The position numbers and the translations under genes are program-made. This document shows, one piece after another, positions 9,494 to 18,422 of a stretch of DNA of 64,000 nucleotides. The stretch spans positions 496,001-560,000 of the forward strand of contig NZ_JAFMZP010000004.1 of NCBI RefSeq assembly GCF_024436435.1, read 5' to 3'. The notes beneath the pieces were generated by a model. It ran no database searches, was not told where the DNA came from, and was given only the letters and a program-made list of their open reading frames with translations. Every line of letters begins with the position of its first letter. Position 1 is the stretch's first letter. The stretch comes from Desertivirga xinjiangensis. Lineage in GTDB: Bacteria; Bacteroidota; Bacteroidia; Sphingobacteriales; Sphingobacteriaceae.

Positions 9494-12064
9494 ATGACTA
9501 CTAAAAGGCTGTTTTTTTCGCTGCTTCTTGTTGTAATTTTTGTGTTTCAAAAGCTTTCAGTACAGGCCCAGACAGGTAAGGCTGTCTTTGTGGATAAGGA
9601 AGGTGTTTTGAGATGGAAGGATACAAAGAAGGAAGTGGCATTTTTTGGGGTGAACTATACAACTCCTTTCGCTTATGGGTATCGGGCAGCAAAAGCACTT
9701 GACGTTAATCCCGAAGAGGTTATAAAACAAGACGTTTATCACATGGCCCGTCTTGGTTTAGATGCTTTTCGAGTGCATGTCTGGGATACTGAGATTTCAG
9801 ATTCGGCCGGTAATCTATTAAACAATGAACACCTGCGACTTTTCGATTTCCTTTTGGCGGAATTAAAGAAGCGTAACATTAAGACCATCATCACTCCGAT
9901 TGCTTTTTGGGGAAATGGTTATCCTGAAAAGGACGAAAAAACACCAGGTTTTTCAGCGAAATACGGTAAAGGGCAATCCCTGGTAAAGGAAGAAGCGATT
10001 AAAGCCCAGGAGAATTATCTGGAGCAGTTTTTCAAACACGTAAATCCTTATACAAGCCTCAGATACCTGGAAGATGACGCTGTCATTGCTGCCGAAATAA
10101 ATAACGAACCTCAGCATAGCGGGTCAAAAGAAGGTGCAAAAAATTATATAAATCGTTTAGCTGCAGTGATCAGGGCAAGCGGTTGGACAAAACCTGTTTT
10201 TTATAATATAAGCGAATCTCCGTTTTATGCAGATGCCATTGCCAACGCGAATATTGATGGACTGAGTTTTCAATGGTATCCAACAGGTTTGGTGGCAAAT
10301 CATACGTTAAAAGGAAATTTCCTTCCCAACGTTGATCAGTATCGAATTCCCTTCGATAGTATTCCTGCTTTTAAAGACAAAGCCAGAATGGTTTATGAAT
10401 TTGACGCAGGCGACGTGGTTCAGCCGGTGATGTACCCGGCCATGGCGCGAAGTTTCCGCACTGCCGGGTTCCAATGGGCCACCCAGTTTGCTTACGATCC
10501 TATCACTACCGCATTCGCCAATACTGAATATCAAACACACTATTTAAATTTGGCTTATACCCCCGCAAAAGCCATTAGTCTATTAATTGCTAACAAAGTT
10601 TTTCATCAGGTTCCGCGACTAAAAAGTTATGGCTCTTATCCGCAGAATACGCAGTTTGGGAATTTCAGAATAAATTATCAGGAAGGTTTAAGCGAGATGA
10701 ATTCGGGTGAAGAGTTTTACCACACCGCCTCCACTTCATCTCGTCCGGCAAGTGTCTCTAAGCTAAAAAAAATTGCAGGTGTGGGAAGTTCAACGCTGGT
10801 AACATACACAGGCAGTGGTGCATACTTCCTGGATAAACTCCAGGACGGTGTATGGAGATTGGAAGTAATGCCGGATGCTATTCAAATACGTGATCCGTTT
10901 GAGAGAGCTTCACTGAAAAAAGAAGTTACCAGAATAGAATATAAGAATCAGGAATTCACTCTTACTCTTCCTGATCTTGGCCAGGACTTTGGGATCAGCG
11001 TTTTGAACTCTCCATATGCTGCTTATGCTGCTGGTGCATCAGCTTCAGGAAAGAGCTTTAGGGTGTATCCCGGAACTTATTTACTGGTCAACAAGCAGAA
11101 ATCGGCAAATAAGCTCCCTGAAACTTTCGGCGAGAATTACATTGGCTTAAAGGACTTTGTAGCTCCTAAAGCCTTGTCTTCCAGTCTTATTGTCCGGCAT
11201 GATCCTTTACAACAAGTATCAGAAGGAAGATCTTTTACTGTGAAAGCTACCGTAGCTGGTTTAGAACAGGATGCAAAGCTGGAGCTGCATGCTAATCAAC
11301 TCAACGGGGAGTATAAAACAATCCCGATGTCCATGTCGACCTCGAATGAATTTGTTGCAGAAATTCCTGCTTCATTCGTTATCCCGGGCTTGCTTAAATA
11401 TAGGATAGTTGTGAAAAACGGCGCAGATGAAGTCATTTTCCCGGGAAACTATAAACAGGACCGGGACAACTTTTCTATCGACAGCTGGGAAACGTATGTT
11501 GCCGCGAAAAACAGCAGTCTGGAGATCTATAATGCAAGAGAGGATCAAATGCTCCGATCTGTTCCAAATTGGGATAAGACCATAAAAACCAGTTATGTTA
11601 CATCCGGGAGCGGAAATCGATTGCTCTATCAGGTACAATTTTCTGCACCTTTGAAAGAAGGGCTTGCCGGATTTGAGCTCTACATAGGAGATAAACTTGA
11701 AGGAAGGGCATCTGAACTAACAGAGTTTACCAAATTGGTAGTAAAAGGTCGTTCAACATCTCCTGAAGGAACAGTCCTGAAATTTTCACTGACAGACCAA
11801 AACGCTAACACCGTTTCTGCAAAAACAAGCTTGAAGTATGAGCTTACCGAGATTGAAATTCCGTTAAGTGAGTTTCAGGAAGATAAGTTTCTGTTGCTGC
11901 CCCGGCCTTATCCCGGCTTTCAGAATTTGTGGTTTGATAGCTCTTTTAAGCGGAAGTATGATCCGGCACAGCTCGAAAAATTGCAGGTAAGTCTTTCTGA
12001 CCTCCCTAAAATCACTACAATTACATCTGGTTTTCTAATTGAATCCGTTCAGTTAAAAAAATAA
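9494..12064 (+). CDS. Clan GH-A (GH5-like) glycoside hydrolase with C-terminal accessory domains
   Basis: 856 residues with a cleavable signal peptide (FFSLLLVVIFVFQKLSVQAQ). Residues about 30-370 look like a TIM-barrel hydrolase: FFGVNYTTPFAYGYR, DAFRVHVWDTEI, IITPIAFWGNGYP. The candidate acid/base is E205 in AAEINNEPQH and the candidate nucleophile is E302 in MVYEFDAGD. Residues about 560-856 form beta-rich domains that could bind carbohydrate. Its place between GH53 and GH2 suggests it acts on galactan fragments or side chains. I cannot name the exact GH family; GH5-like is the closest description. Confidence 0.7.
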   Translation: MTTKRLFFSLLLVVIFVFQKLSVQAQTGKAVFVDKEGVLRWKDTKKEVAFFGVNYTTPFAYGYRAAKALDVNPEEVIKQDVYHMARLGLDAFRVHVWDTEISDSAGNLLNNEHLRLFDFLLAELKKRNIKTIITPIAFWGNGYPEKDEKTPGFSAKYGKGQSLVKEEAIKAQENYLEQFFKHVNPYTSLRYLEDDAVIAAEINNEPQHSGSKEGAKNYINRLAAVIRASGWTKPVFYNISESPFYADAIANANIDGLSFQWYPTGLVANHTLKGNFLPNVDQYRIPFDSIPAFKDKARMVYEFDAGDVVQPVMYPAMARSFRTAGFQWATQFAYDPITTAFANTEYQTHYLNLAYTPAKAISLLIANKVFHQVPRLKSYGSYPQNTQFGNFRINYQEGLSEMNSGEEFYHTASTSSRPASVSKLKKIAGVGSSTLVTYTGSGAYFLDKLQDGVWRLEVMPDAIQIRDPFERASLKKEVTRIEYKNQEFTLTLPDLGQDFGISVLNSPYAAYAAGASASGKSFRVYPGTYLLVNKQKSANKLPETFGENYIGLKDFVAPKALSSSLIVRHDPLQQVSEGRSFTVKATVAGLEQDAKLELHANQLNGEYKTIPMSMSTSNEFVAEIPASFVIPGLLKYRIVVKNGADEVIFPGNYKQDRDNFSIDSWETYVAAKNSSLEIYNAREDQMLRSVPNWDKTIKTSYVTSGSGNRLLYQVQFSAPLKEGLAGFELYIGDKLEGRASELTEFTKLVVKGRSTSPEGTVLKFSLTDQNANTVSAKTSLKYELTEIEIPLSEFQEDKFLLLPRPYPGFQNLWFDSSFKRKYDPAQLEKLQVSLSDLPKITTITSGFLIESVQLKK

Positions 12065-12070
12065 TTATAT

Positions 12071-12084
12071 ACACACACACACAC
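12071..12084. repeat. Short AC dinucleotide tract, 7 units
   Basis: A run of seven AC units in the 31-base gap between the GH5-like gene and the GH2 gene. A much longer tract of the same unit occurs at 17440-17484. No function is assigned. Confidence 0.9.
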
Positions 12085-12095
12085 TTCTCAATACA

Positions 12096-14519
12096 ATGAA
12101 AACACGATTGTTAATTACCTTTTTTGTCACTTTTTTAAATCTTTCATTTGCTCAGGTAAGATGGGAAACAAGTCTTACATCAGGCTGGAAGTTTTACAGA
12201 GGAGCAAGTTCTGATGCCTATAGAACCGAATTTAAGGACAAAAGCTGGCAGACTGTAACTGTACCTCATGACTGGGCCATTTACGGTCCTTTTGATAAGG
12301 AGGTAGACAAGCAGGTAGTTGCGATTGTGCAAAACGGTGAAAAGGTTGCGACGGAAAAAACAGGCAGGACCGGAGCTTTGCCACACGTAGGAGAAGCCTG
12401 GTATAGAAATACCTTCAACCTGCCAGGCTTCGGCCCCGGTAAAAAGGTGATCATTCTTTTTGAAGGTGCAATGAGCGAGCCCAAAGTCTATATCAACGGC
12501 CAAAAGGCCGGAGAGTGGAATTACGGATACAGCTATTTCTACTTTGATATAACCAAACTTGTAGCTGGGGGGAAGGAGAATAGTATTGCTGTGCATTTAA
12601 GTAATAAAGAGCTGTCATCCAGGTGGTATCCGGGCGCCGGACTCTACCGCAATGTCCGTTTAATTGTAAAGAACGAAGAAAGTATTGATCAATGGGGAAC
12701 TTATATAACCACTCCCTATATCTCCACCGGCCTGGCAAAAGTGAGCATCAAAACCAAAGCTTCCGGAAATGATCTTCGATTAAAAACCTATATTGTTGAT
12801 GTAGCAGGCGATACCGTCGCCTCTGCTGAAACTCAAACCCTTTTTGGAAAAGAGTTTGACCAGGATATAGCCCTGCGCAATCCCAAACTTTGGAGCCCGG
12901 AAACACCCTATCTGTACAGAGCGGTTAGTCGTTTGTATAAGGGGAAAATACTGAAGGATGAAACGACCACTCGTTTCGGTATCCGGGAGATCAGTTACCA
13001 GGCGGGTGAAGGCTTTAGCCTGAATGGCAAACCCCGTAAGTTTAAAGGAGTTTGTTTGCATCATGATCTGGGCCCTTTGGGCTCAGCGGTAAATATCGCT
13101 GCTTTAAGAAGACAATTAAGGATCCTCAAAGATATGGGCTGCGATGCCATCAGGAGTTCACATAATATGCCTTCATTAGAGCAGCTGGAACTATGCGACG
13201 AAATGGGTTTTATGTTCCTTGCTGAAACTTTTGATGAATGGGCAAAGCCCAAGGTTGAAAATGGCTACAACCGGTTTTTTCATACCGATGCAGAGAAGGA
13301 CGTTGTTAACCTTATTCACGCAACCCGCAATCATCCATGTATTGTGATGTGGAGCTCCGGAAATGAGGTTCCCGACCAATGGGGATCGGAGGGTGTAAAA
13401 CGTGCAAAATGGCTTCAGGATCTTTTTCATCGGGAAGATCCCACCCGCCCGGTAACGGTTGGTATGGACCAGGTAAAAGCTACTATGGCTTCAGGCTTCG
13501 GCGCTATACTTGATGTGCCGGGGCTCAACTATAGAACGCACCTGTATGAAGAAGCATTCAACCAATTTCCGCAGGGATTTATATTAGGCTCAGAAACAGC
13601 TTCAACAGTAAGTTCCCGGGGTGTTTATAAATTCCCGGTAGAAAAAGGCGCAGAAAAGAAATATGATGATCATCAATGCTCCTCTTACGACCTTGAATAT
13701 TGCAGTTGGTCAAATTTGCCCGAAGATGATTTTATTCTCCAGGATACTAAGCCCTGGACAATAGGGCAATTTGTATGGACCGGTTTTGATTACCTGGGTG
13801 AGCCTACTCCCTACGATAATTCCTGGCCCTCACGAAGTTCTTACTTTGGCATTAACGACCTGGCTGGCTTGCCTAAAGACAGGTTTTACTTGTATAGAAG
13901 CCAATGGAATTCCAGCGACAATACACTTCACATTTTACCTCACTGGAACTGGGAGGGAAGGGAAGGACAGGTAACCCCGGTGTTTGTATATACCAATTAT
14001 AAAAGCGCTGAACTTTTTGTTAACGGGAAGAGTATGGGTGTGCAAAAGAAAAATGATTCAAGCTCTCAGAGCAGATACCGGTTAATGTGGATGGACGTGA
14101 AGTACGAGCCAGGAACCATTAAGGTAGTGGCTTTTGATGATAATGGAAAACCTGTCATCGAAAAGAGCGTAGTAACTGCAGGTAAGCCATACTCCCTGCA
14201 TTTAGAGGCCGACCGTTCGGTTATAGATGCAGATGGAAAAGACATTTCTTTTGTGACGGTGTCAGTTTTGGATCAAAAAGGCAATCCATGCCCAACTGCT
14301 AACAATCAGCTTACCTTTAAAGTAAGCGGCGAAGGGTCGTATAGAGCCGCCTGTAATGGGGACGCGACGTCCCTGGAGCAATTTCACCTCCCAACCATGA
14401 AGTTGTTTAATGGAAAGCTGGTTGTTTTGGTGCAATCGAAGGATGTAGCTGGCGATATCAAACTCACGGTAGAAGGCCAGGGATTAAAAAAGAGTGTGAT
14501 TTCGATCAGGTCTCAATGA
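12096..14519 (+). CDS. GH2 beta-galactosidase, secreted
   Basis: 807 residues with a signal peptide ending ...LNLSFAQ. Domain order is GH2 sugar-binding (DKSWQTVTVPHDW, YRNTFNLP), immunoglobulin-like, then TIM barrel (KFKGVCLHHDLGPLG, IRSSHNMPS). The predicted acid/base is E424 in MWSSGNE and the predicted nucleophile is E500 in ILGSETAS. The C-terminal region carries DUF4982 and invasin-like GH2 extensions (FVYTNYKSAELFVNGKSMG; FVTVSVLDQKGNPCP). It should remove terminal galactose from oligosaccharides released by the GH53 enzyme, probably in the periplasm. It is the last gene of the apparent operon. Confidence 0.92.
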   Translation: MKTRLLITFFVTFLNLSFAQVRWETSLTSGWKFYRGASSDAYRTEFKDKSWQTVTVPHDWAIYGPFDKEVDKQVVAIVQNGEKVATEKTGRTGALPHVGEAWYRNTFNLPGFGPGKKVIILFEGAMSEPKVYINGQKAGEWNYGYSYFYFDITKLVAGGKENSIAVHLSNKELSSRWYPGAGLYRNVRLIVKNEESIDQWGTYITTPYISTGLAKVSIKTKASGNDLRLKTYIVDVAGDTVASAETQTLFGKEFDQDIALRNPKLWSPETPYLYRAVSRLYKGKILKDETTTRFGIREISYQAGEGFSLNGKPRKFKGVCLHHDLGPLGSAVNIAALRRQLRILKDMGCDAIRSSHNMPSLEQLELCDEMGFMFLAETFDEWAKPKVENGYNRFFHTDAEKDVVNLIHATRNHPCIVMWSSGNEVPDQWGSEGVKRAKWLQDLFHREDPTRPVTVGMDQVKATMASGFGAILDVPGLNYRTHLYEEAFNQFPQGFILGSETASTVSSRGVYKFPVEKGAEKKYDDHQCSSYDLEYCSWSNLPEDDFILQDTKPWTIGQFVWTGFDYLGEPTPYDNSWPSRSSYFGINDLAGLPKDRFYLYRSQWNSSDNTLHILPHWNWEGREGQVTPVFVYTNYKSAELFVNGKSMGVQKKNDSSSQSRYRLMWMDVKYEPGTIKVVAFDDNGKPVIEKSVVTAGKPYSLHLEADRSVIDADGKDISFVTVSVLDQKGNPCPTANNQLTFKVSGEGSYRAACNGDATSLEQFHLPTMKLFNGKLVVLVQSKDVAGDIKLTVEGQGLKKSVISIRSQ

Positions 14520-14584
14520 AAAGCGGTGCCTGGCGAAGCATTAAAATCTTCTGCTTTGTCAATTCATGAAAGCTATCAGAAGCG

Positions 14585-14611
14585 GTTTATTGGGTTCACA
14601 CCCGAATAAAC
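14585..14611 (+). terminator. Stem-loop after the galactan operon, candidate terminator
   Basis: GTTTATTGGGT pairs with ACCCGAATAAAC (one bulged G) around a TCAC loop, 65 bases after the GH2 stop. The downstream T-rich stretch is interrupted, so efficiency is uncertain. Confidence 0.5.
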
Positions 14612-14681
14612 TTCTTGCTTTGATTCCAAATTTATTACTTTGTAAATGAACAATTTGGTCTTCAATATGGGACAACCATAG

Positions 14682-16355
14682 ATGAATAAGATTTTAATGA
14701 ACATCAAAACCCTAATACTACTTATAATCAATAGTTTGATCGTACTTGTGATCGCTTTGTTGTCTTTTTTATTTTATAAACAGTTTTCGAATGTTTTGAA
14801 CGATCGTATTCTAATGCAATTGAATTCAATCGAAACCCTCGAAAGTATTCAGATAGAGAATCTGATAAAGACAAAATGGAAAAGTTTTGCCTCATCTAAG
14901 GTGTATAGCGAAAACATTGACAGTACCACTTTCAAACTTCCGGATAGTATAAAAGAGATCGATGGCATCCACGATTTTACGCCATATCATAAGCATAAAA
15001 AAGCTACCATAGGTTTTGTTTTAAACACCAGAGCAGGGAGGAAGATTAGATTTATAGATTACAGCGATATACAAAACATTCTTCTTGAACGAACCGGTAT
15101 GGGCGAGAGTGGAGAGACCTATCTTGTTGGCGAAGATTTTCGAATGCGTTCAGAATCTCGCTTCTTTCCTGATAAAAAGCCTTACGAGATATTTGTAAAA
15201 ACGCAGGGTGTTATAAGCGCGTTAAAAGGGGTAAATGGAAGAGGCATCTTAGTGGATTACAGAGGCATTCCAGTTTATAGTGTCTACAGTCTTATTCAAA
15301 TTTCAAATTTAAAGCTGGTTATTCTCTCCGAAATTGATGTAAGTGAGGTTACAAAGCCTTTGGAAGAATTGAAGATAAGGCTTGCGAAACTAACTTTTGT
15401 TATTTTCTTAGTTGCCGTCACCCTATCTCTTTTCCTGACACGAATCATTATTAATCCAATAAAAAATATGCGAAATAGCCTGAGAGTAATGGCTAAAGGC
15501 AACTACGATCAGACCATCGAATATAAAAGAAGTTCAAATGAAATAAAAGAAATGTTCGATGCGCTGTCGAACCTAAAAGCTTCTTTACAAGGAGCTGTAA
15601 AATTTTCTGAGGCGATCGGCAATATGGACCTAAATACAAACTATAAACCAAATAGTGCTCATGATGTCCTTGGGAAGAGTCTTCTAACGATGAGAAATAA
15701 GCTTATCGATTTTAAAAACCAGGAAGATAATACCAGAACAATGGCAAAGCGGCTGTTGGTGGACGGTTTGGAAAACGAAAGGCGTCGGCTTGCGAGAGAA
15801 CTTCATGATGGTGTGGGCCCTTATTTAACTTCTTTGAAGCACTATATTGAAAATAACGTTGAAAATGAGTCGAAGAAAACGGAAATGAAGAAAATAGTGG
15901 ATGAAACCATTTCCGAGGTCAGATCAATGTCGAACGCATTGATGCCCGCTTCAATAGATGATTTTGGAATTGGTGTAACACTAACAAATTACATCGAAAA
16001 CTTAAACAGATCAATCAGTATAAGTATTGAGTATGAGGATCTTACAAAGCAGGAAAACTCAAATATTACTGATCATCAGGCAATCAATCTTTTTAGAATA
16101 AGCCAGGAGCTGCTAAATAATTCATTAAAACATTCTAAAGCAAAAAACATACGAATTACACTTTCAGAATTTGATGAGTTTATTTCACTTTTCTATTTTG
16201 ATGATGGTATTGGTTTTGATATTAGCACTGTCAGGCTAGGGTCTGGAATCACAAACATTAAAGAGCGCGTAGATATTTGCAATGGTAAAATTACGATCAA
16301 TTCTTTACCCGGAAATACAACTTTCGAAATAGAACTACCTGTTGATTATGAATGA
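14682..16355 (+). CDS. NarX-type membrane sensor histidine kinase
   Basis: 557 residues. A transmembrane helix lies at about 8-32, followed by an extracytoplasmic domain of about 200 residues (MGESGETYLVGEDFRMRSES is Cache-like), a second helix at about 237-254, and HAMP. The HisKA_3 dimerisation segment is NERRRLARELHDGVGP with phospho-acceptor H375. The ATPase domain contains ISQELLNNSLKHSKA and DDGIGFD. It overlaps the response-regulator gene by 8 bases, so the two are translationally coupled. The signal is unknown. Its place after the galactan operon may be coincidental. Confidence 0.93.
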   Translation: MNKILMNIKTLILLIINSLIVLVIALLSFLFYKQFSNVLNDRILMQLNSIETLESIQIENLIKTKWKSFASSKVYSENIDSTTFKLPDSIKEIDGIHDFTPYHKHKKATIGFVLNTRAGRKIRFIDYSDIQNILLERTGMGESGETYLVGEDFRMRSESRFFPDKKPYEIFVKTQGVISALKGVNGRGILVDYRGIPVYSVYSLIQISNLKLVILSEIDVSEVTKPLEELKIRLAKLTFVIFLVAVTLSLFLTRIIINPIKNMRNSLRVMAKGNYDQTIEYKRSSNEIKEMFDALSNLKASLQGAVKFSEAIGNMDLNTNYKPNSAHDVLGKSLLTMRNKLIDFKNQEDNTRTMAKRLLVDGLENERRRLARELHDGVGPYLTSLKHYIENNVENESKKTEMKKIVDETISEVRSMSNALMPASIDDFGIGVTLTNYIENLNRSISISIEYEDLTKQENSNITDHQAINLFRISQELLNNSLKHSKAKNIRITLSEFDEFISLFYFDDGIGFDISTVRLGSGITNIKERVDICNGKITINSLPGNTTFEIELPVDYE

Positions 16356-16980
16356 GATAAAATTAATAATTGCTGACGACCATGATCTTTTTAGAAACGG
16401 AATTGCAGAATTACTCAAAAAGCATGGCGAAATTAAAATTGTTGAAAGTGTTGCGGATGGCTTTGAATTTTTGAAGGTAATAAAAGAGGGGGTTGAGGCG
16501 GATATAGTTTTGCTGGATCTTACTATGCCAAAAATGGATGGTTTTGAGGTTTTAAAGGAATTAAAAAACTTCGAGGCTAAAATAAAACCCATTGTAATTT
16601 CTATGCATAGTGCTGGTAACTACATTGCAAAATGTGCTAAAATGGGTGCATATGGTTACTTGTTGAAGAATACCGATGAATCAGAACTGATTTTGGCCAT
16701 CAGGACTGTTCATAGAGGAAAGAAGTATTTTAGTGCTGAAATCTCTGAGAAAATGATAAACTTTATGTCAACCCAAAGCGTCAGCGATGATGTTTTATCA
16801 AAAAAAGAGACTGAGGTTTTGGGACTAATCTCCAAGGGCTTTACCACAAAAGAAATTGCTGCTAAATTATTTGTGAGTACACGAACGATAGAAACTCATC
16901 GAAACAATATTCTTAAGAAACTTGAGGTAAAAAATACTGCCGAGCTTATTAAAAAAGCCACTGAAATAAATCTGATCTAA
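16348..16980 (+). CDS. NarL/LuxR-family response regulator
   Basis: The ATG at 16348 lies inside the kinase stop region; an upstream TTG in frame at 16342 is less likely. The protein is 210 residues. The receiver domain has the acidic pocket ADDHD at residues 9-13 and phospho-acceptor D57 in VLLDLTMPKMDG. The C-terminal LuxR HTH contains LSKKETEVLGLISKGFTTKE and STRTIETHRNNILKKL. It is the cognate partner of the kinase encoded immediately upstream. Its target may be the small repeat protein gene downstream, which has a perfect palindrome in its upstream region. Confidence 0.95.
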   Translation: MNEIKLIIADDHDLFRNGIAELLKKHGEIKIVESVADGFEFLKVIKEGVEADIVLLDLTMPKMDGFEVLKELKNFEAKIKPIVISMHSAGNYIAKCAKMGAYGYLLKNTDESELILAIRTVHRGKKYFSAEISEKMINFMSTQSVSDDVLSKKETEVLGLISKGFTTKEIAAKLFVSTRTIETHRNNILKKLEVKNTAELIKKATEINLI

Positions 16981-16995
16981 ATTTCTAATCAATCT

Positions 16996-17015
16996 TATCC
17001 GTATAAATACGGATA
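16996..17015. promoter_or_regulatory. Perfect palindrome, candidate response-regulator operator
   Basis: TATCCGTAT, two bases, then ATACGGATA: nine-base arms with no mismatch. It sits 15 bases after the response-regulator stop and 46 bases before the -7 element of the next gene. This is a good position for an activator site. The same half-site ATACGGATA occurs once more at 20761-20769, upstream of the PAS kinase, which may be chance. Confidence 0.45.
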
Positions 17016-17060
17016 CAAATAGCGTAAATTCATATAATACCTAAGGGCCTTGATCGACTG

Positions 17061-17068
17061 TAAATTTG
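17061..17068 (+). promoter_or_regulatory. -7 element TAAATTTG of the repeat-protein gene
   Basis: An exact TAnnTTTG match 22 bases before the ATG at 17091. No TTTG -33 box is present at the usual distance, which fits an activator-dependent promoter. Confidence 0.5.
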
Positions 17069-17090
17069 TTACAACAAATAAAAAACAGTC

Positions 17091-17411
17091 ATGAAAAAAG
17101 CGTTAGTAATTTTAGGGTTGTTTGTCGTTTCATTTGGTGCGATGGCACAAGAGAAAAGTCAGGTAAAACAAAGTGATCTTAAAGGTCCTGAATATAAAAA
17201 CTATAAGATCTGGATGCACAAAGCTGTGCCGACCAAAATACAATCAGCCGCCACTGTAGAAACCCTCCAGGGGCCTGCATATAAGAACCGCCAGCCGGGA
17301 AGAGATGCTTCAAAAGTAAAAGCTTTAGTGAGCACTGTTGGTAGTGAGCAGCAGAAATTTAAAGGCCCTGCCTATAAAAACTTCAATCATCATACTGGAA
17401 GACCAAATTAA
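17091..17411 (+). CDS. Small secreted protein with three K/Q-G-P-x-Y-K-N repeats
   Basis: 106 residues with a clear signal peptide (MKKALVILGLFVVSFGAMAQ). The mature part carries KGPEYKN at 31-37, QGPAYKN at 60-66 and KGPAYKN at 91-97, spaced 29 and 31 residues apart. The linkers between them are basic and polar. No catalytic motif or cysteine is visible. It has its own -7 element, a palindrome upstream and a strong terminator downstream, so it is a dedicated single-gene unit right after a kinase/regulator pair. Function unknown; a secreted or cell-envelope ligand or signal is one possibility. Confidence 0.8.
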   Translation: MKKALVILGLFVVSFGAMAQEKSQVKQSDLKGPEYKNYKIWMHKAVPTKIQSAATVETLQGPAYKNRQPGRDASKVKALVSTVGSEQQKFKGPAYKNFNHHTGRPN

Positions 17412-17436
17412 GCATTGCTTAATTTGACCTCTGTTG

Positions 17437-17520
<84 letters not shown>

Positions 17521-17660
17521 AGTTTAAAGAGCATTCGAACTCATCAAAACATGATGGTATGCTGTTTAATTTTCATTTTAAAAACACACTAACCATTTCA
17601 AACTATCCCGGTGCTTCTCGATGTGGGCTTAACGAATTAGGCACACACCAAGCCTCAACA

Positions 17661-18028
17661 ATGGTAGCAGATACAGTGATTTTTATTGAACACCTTCGTG
17701 CTAAAGACAAACTATCAACTACTCTCTACGAGATATCAGAAAAGACCGCTATTTATATCTCTGCTGTAACAGTGTGGGCTTTATATTTGAGCTACTAAGA
17801 CAAAGAAAAGGATGTTATGAATATAACTGAAAATTTCACTGTACTTCCATTCACTGATGCCGTGCTCGGAAAGCAGCTGAACTGTACCATCAACTTAGAT
17901 TAAGCAATCAAATGATTGAGTTTAGAGACATATTTATTGCAGCTACCTGTATGGTTCACGAACTTCCTATTGTTACCCTCAACAAAAAACATTTTAAGTG
18001 TATTGATGGATTGAAAATTCTGCGCTAA
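17661..18028 (+). pseudogene. VapC-type PIN-domain toxin, decayed
   Basis: Frame one from 17661 reads VADTVIFIEHLRAKDKLSTT and AIYISAVTVWALYL, then meets an in-frame TAA at 17796. The same frame continues as DKEKDVMNITENFTVLPF. After a shift near 17885 the reading becomes LSNQMIEFRDIFIAATC and HELPIVTLNKKHFK. Together this is a full PIN domain with the acidic residues of VADT, IEHL and FRDIF still visible. One stop and one frameshift make it non-functional. No intact antitoxin gene is seen beside it. Confidence 0.8.
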
Positions 18029-18087
18029 GATATTTAGTACCTGACTGCGTTTTAAAGAATGCGGCCTTCTTTCTTGCTCTGTGGGTG

Positions 18088-18240
18088 TCGGTAAAAAGGA
18101 GATATTCGGATGAGCTTAATTACAAGGAATACGAAGCTCAGGTACAAAAACTAATCGATAAGCATATTACCTCTGATGGGGATGTTCTTAGAATTAGGAA
18201 TTTGGGAATGTTAGTACGTTTTATTTTACGCTGCCAATAG
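18088..18240 (+). pseudogene. Scar resembling the C-terminal part of a type I restriction HsdR subunit
   Basis: The open stretch reads SVKRRYSDELNYKEYEAQVQ followed by KLIDKHITSDGDVLRI, which resembles the helical C-terminal region of HsdR proteins. It then runs into unrelated sequence and a stop at 18238. No other part of a type I system is present. The identification is from residue pattern only. Confidence 0.4.
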
Positions 18241-18422
18241 GATGTCCGTAGAAGGGCTGGTAGATACCCTGGTAGGATGGATCAAGCAACGATAACTTGT
18301 ATCCGAACTATAATTGTTAAAATTTGTTGTCTAATAGCAAAGAGCTCTTTTCTATAAACTCAACAAGTATAGGTTGCTCTAGTTACCTTGCTTTACTTAA
18401 AATAAACAATATTAAGCTTTAA

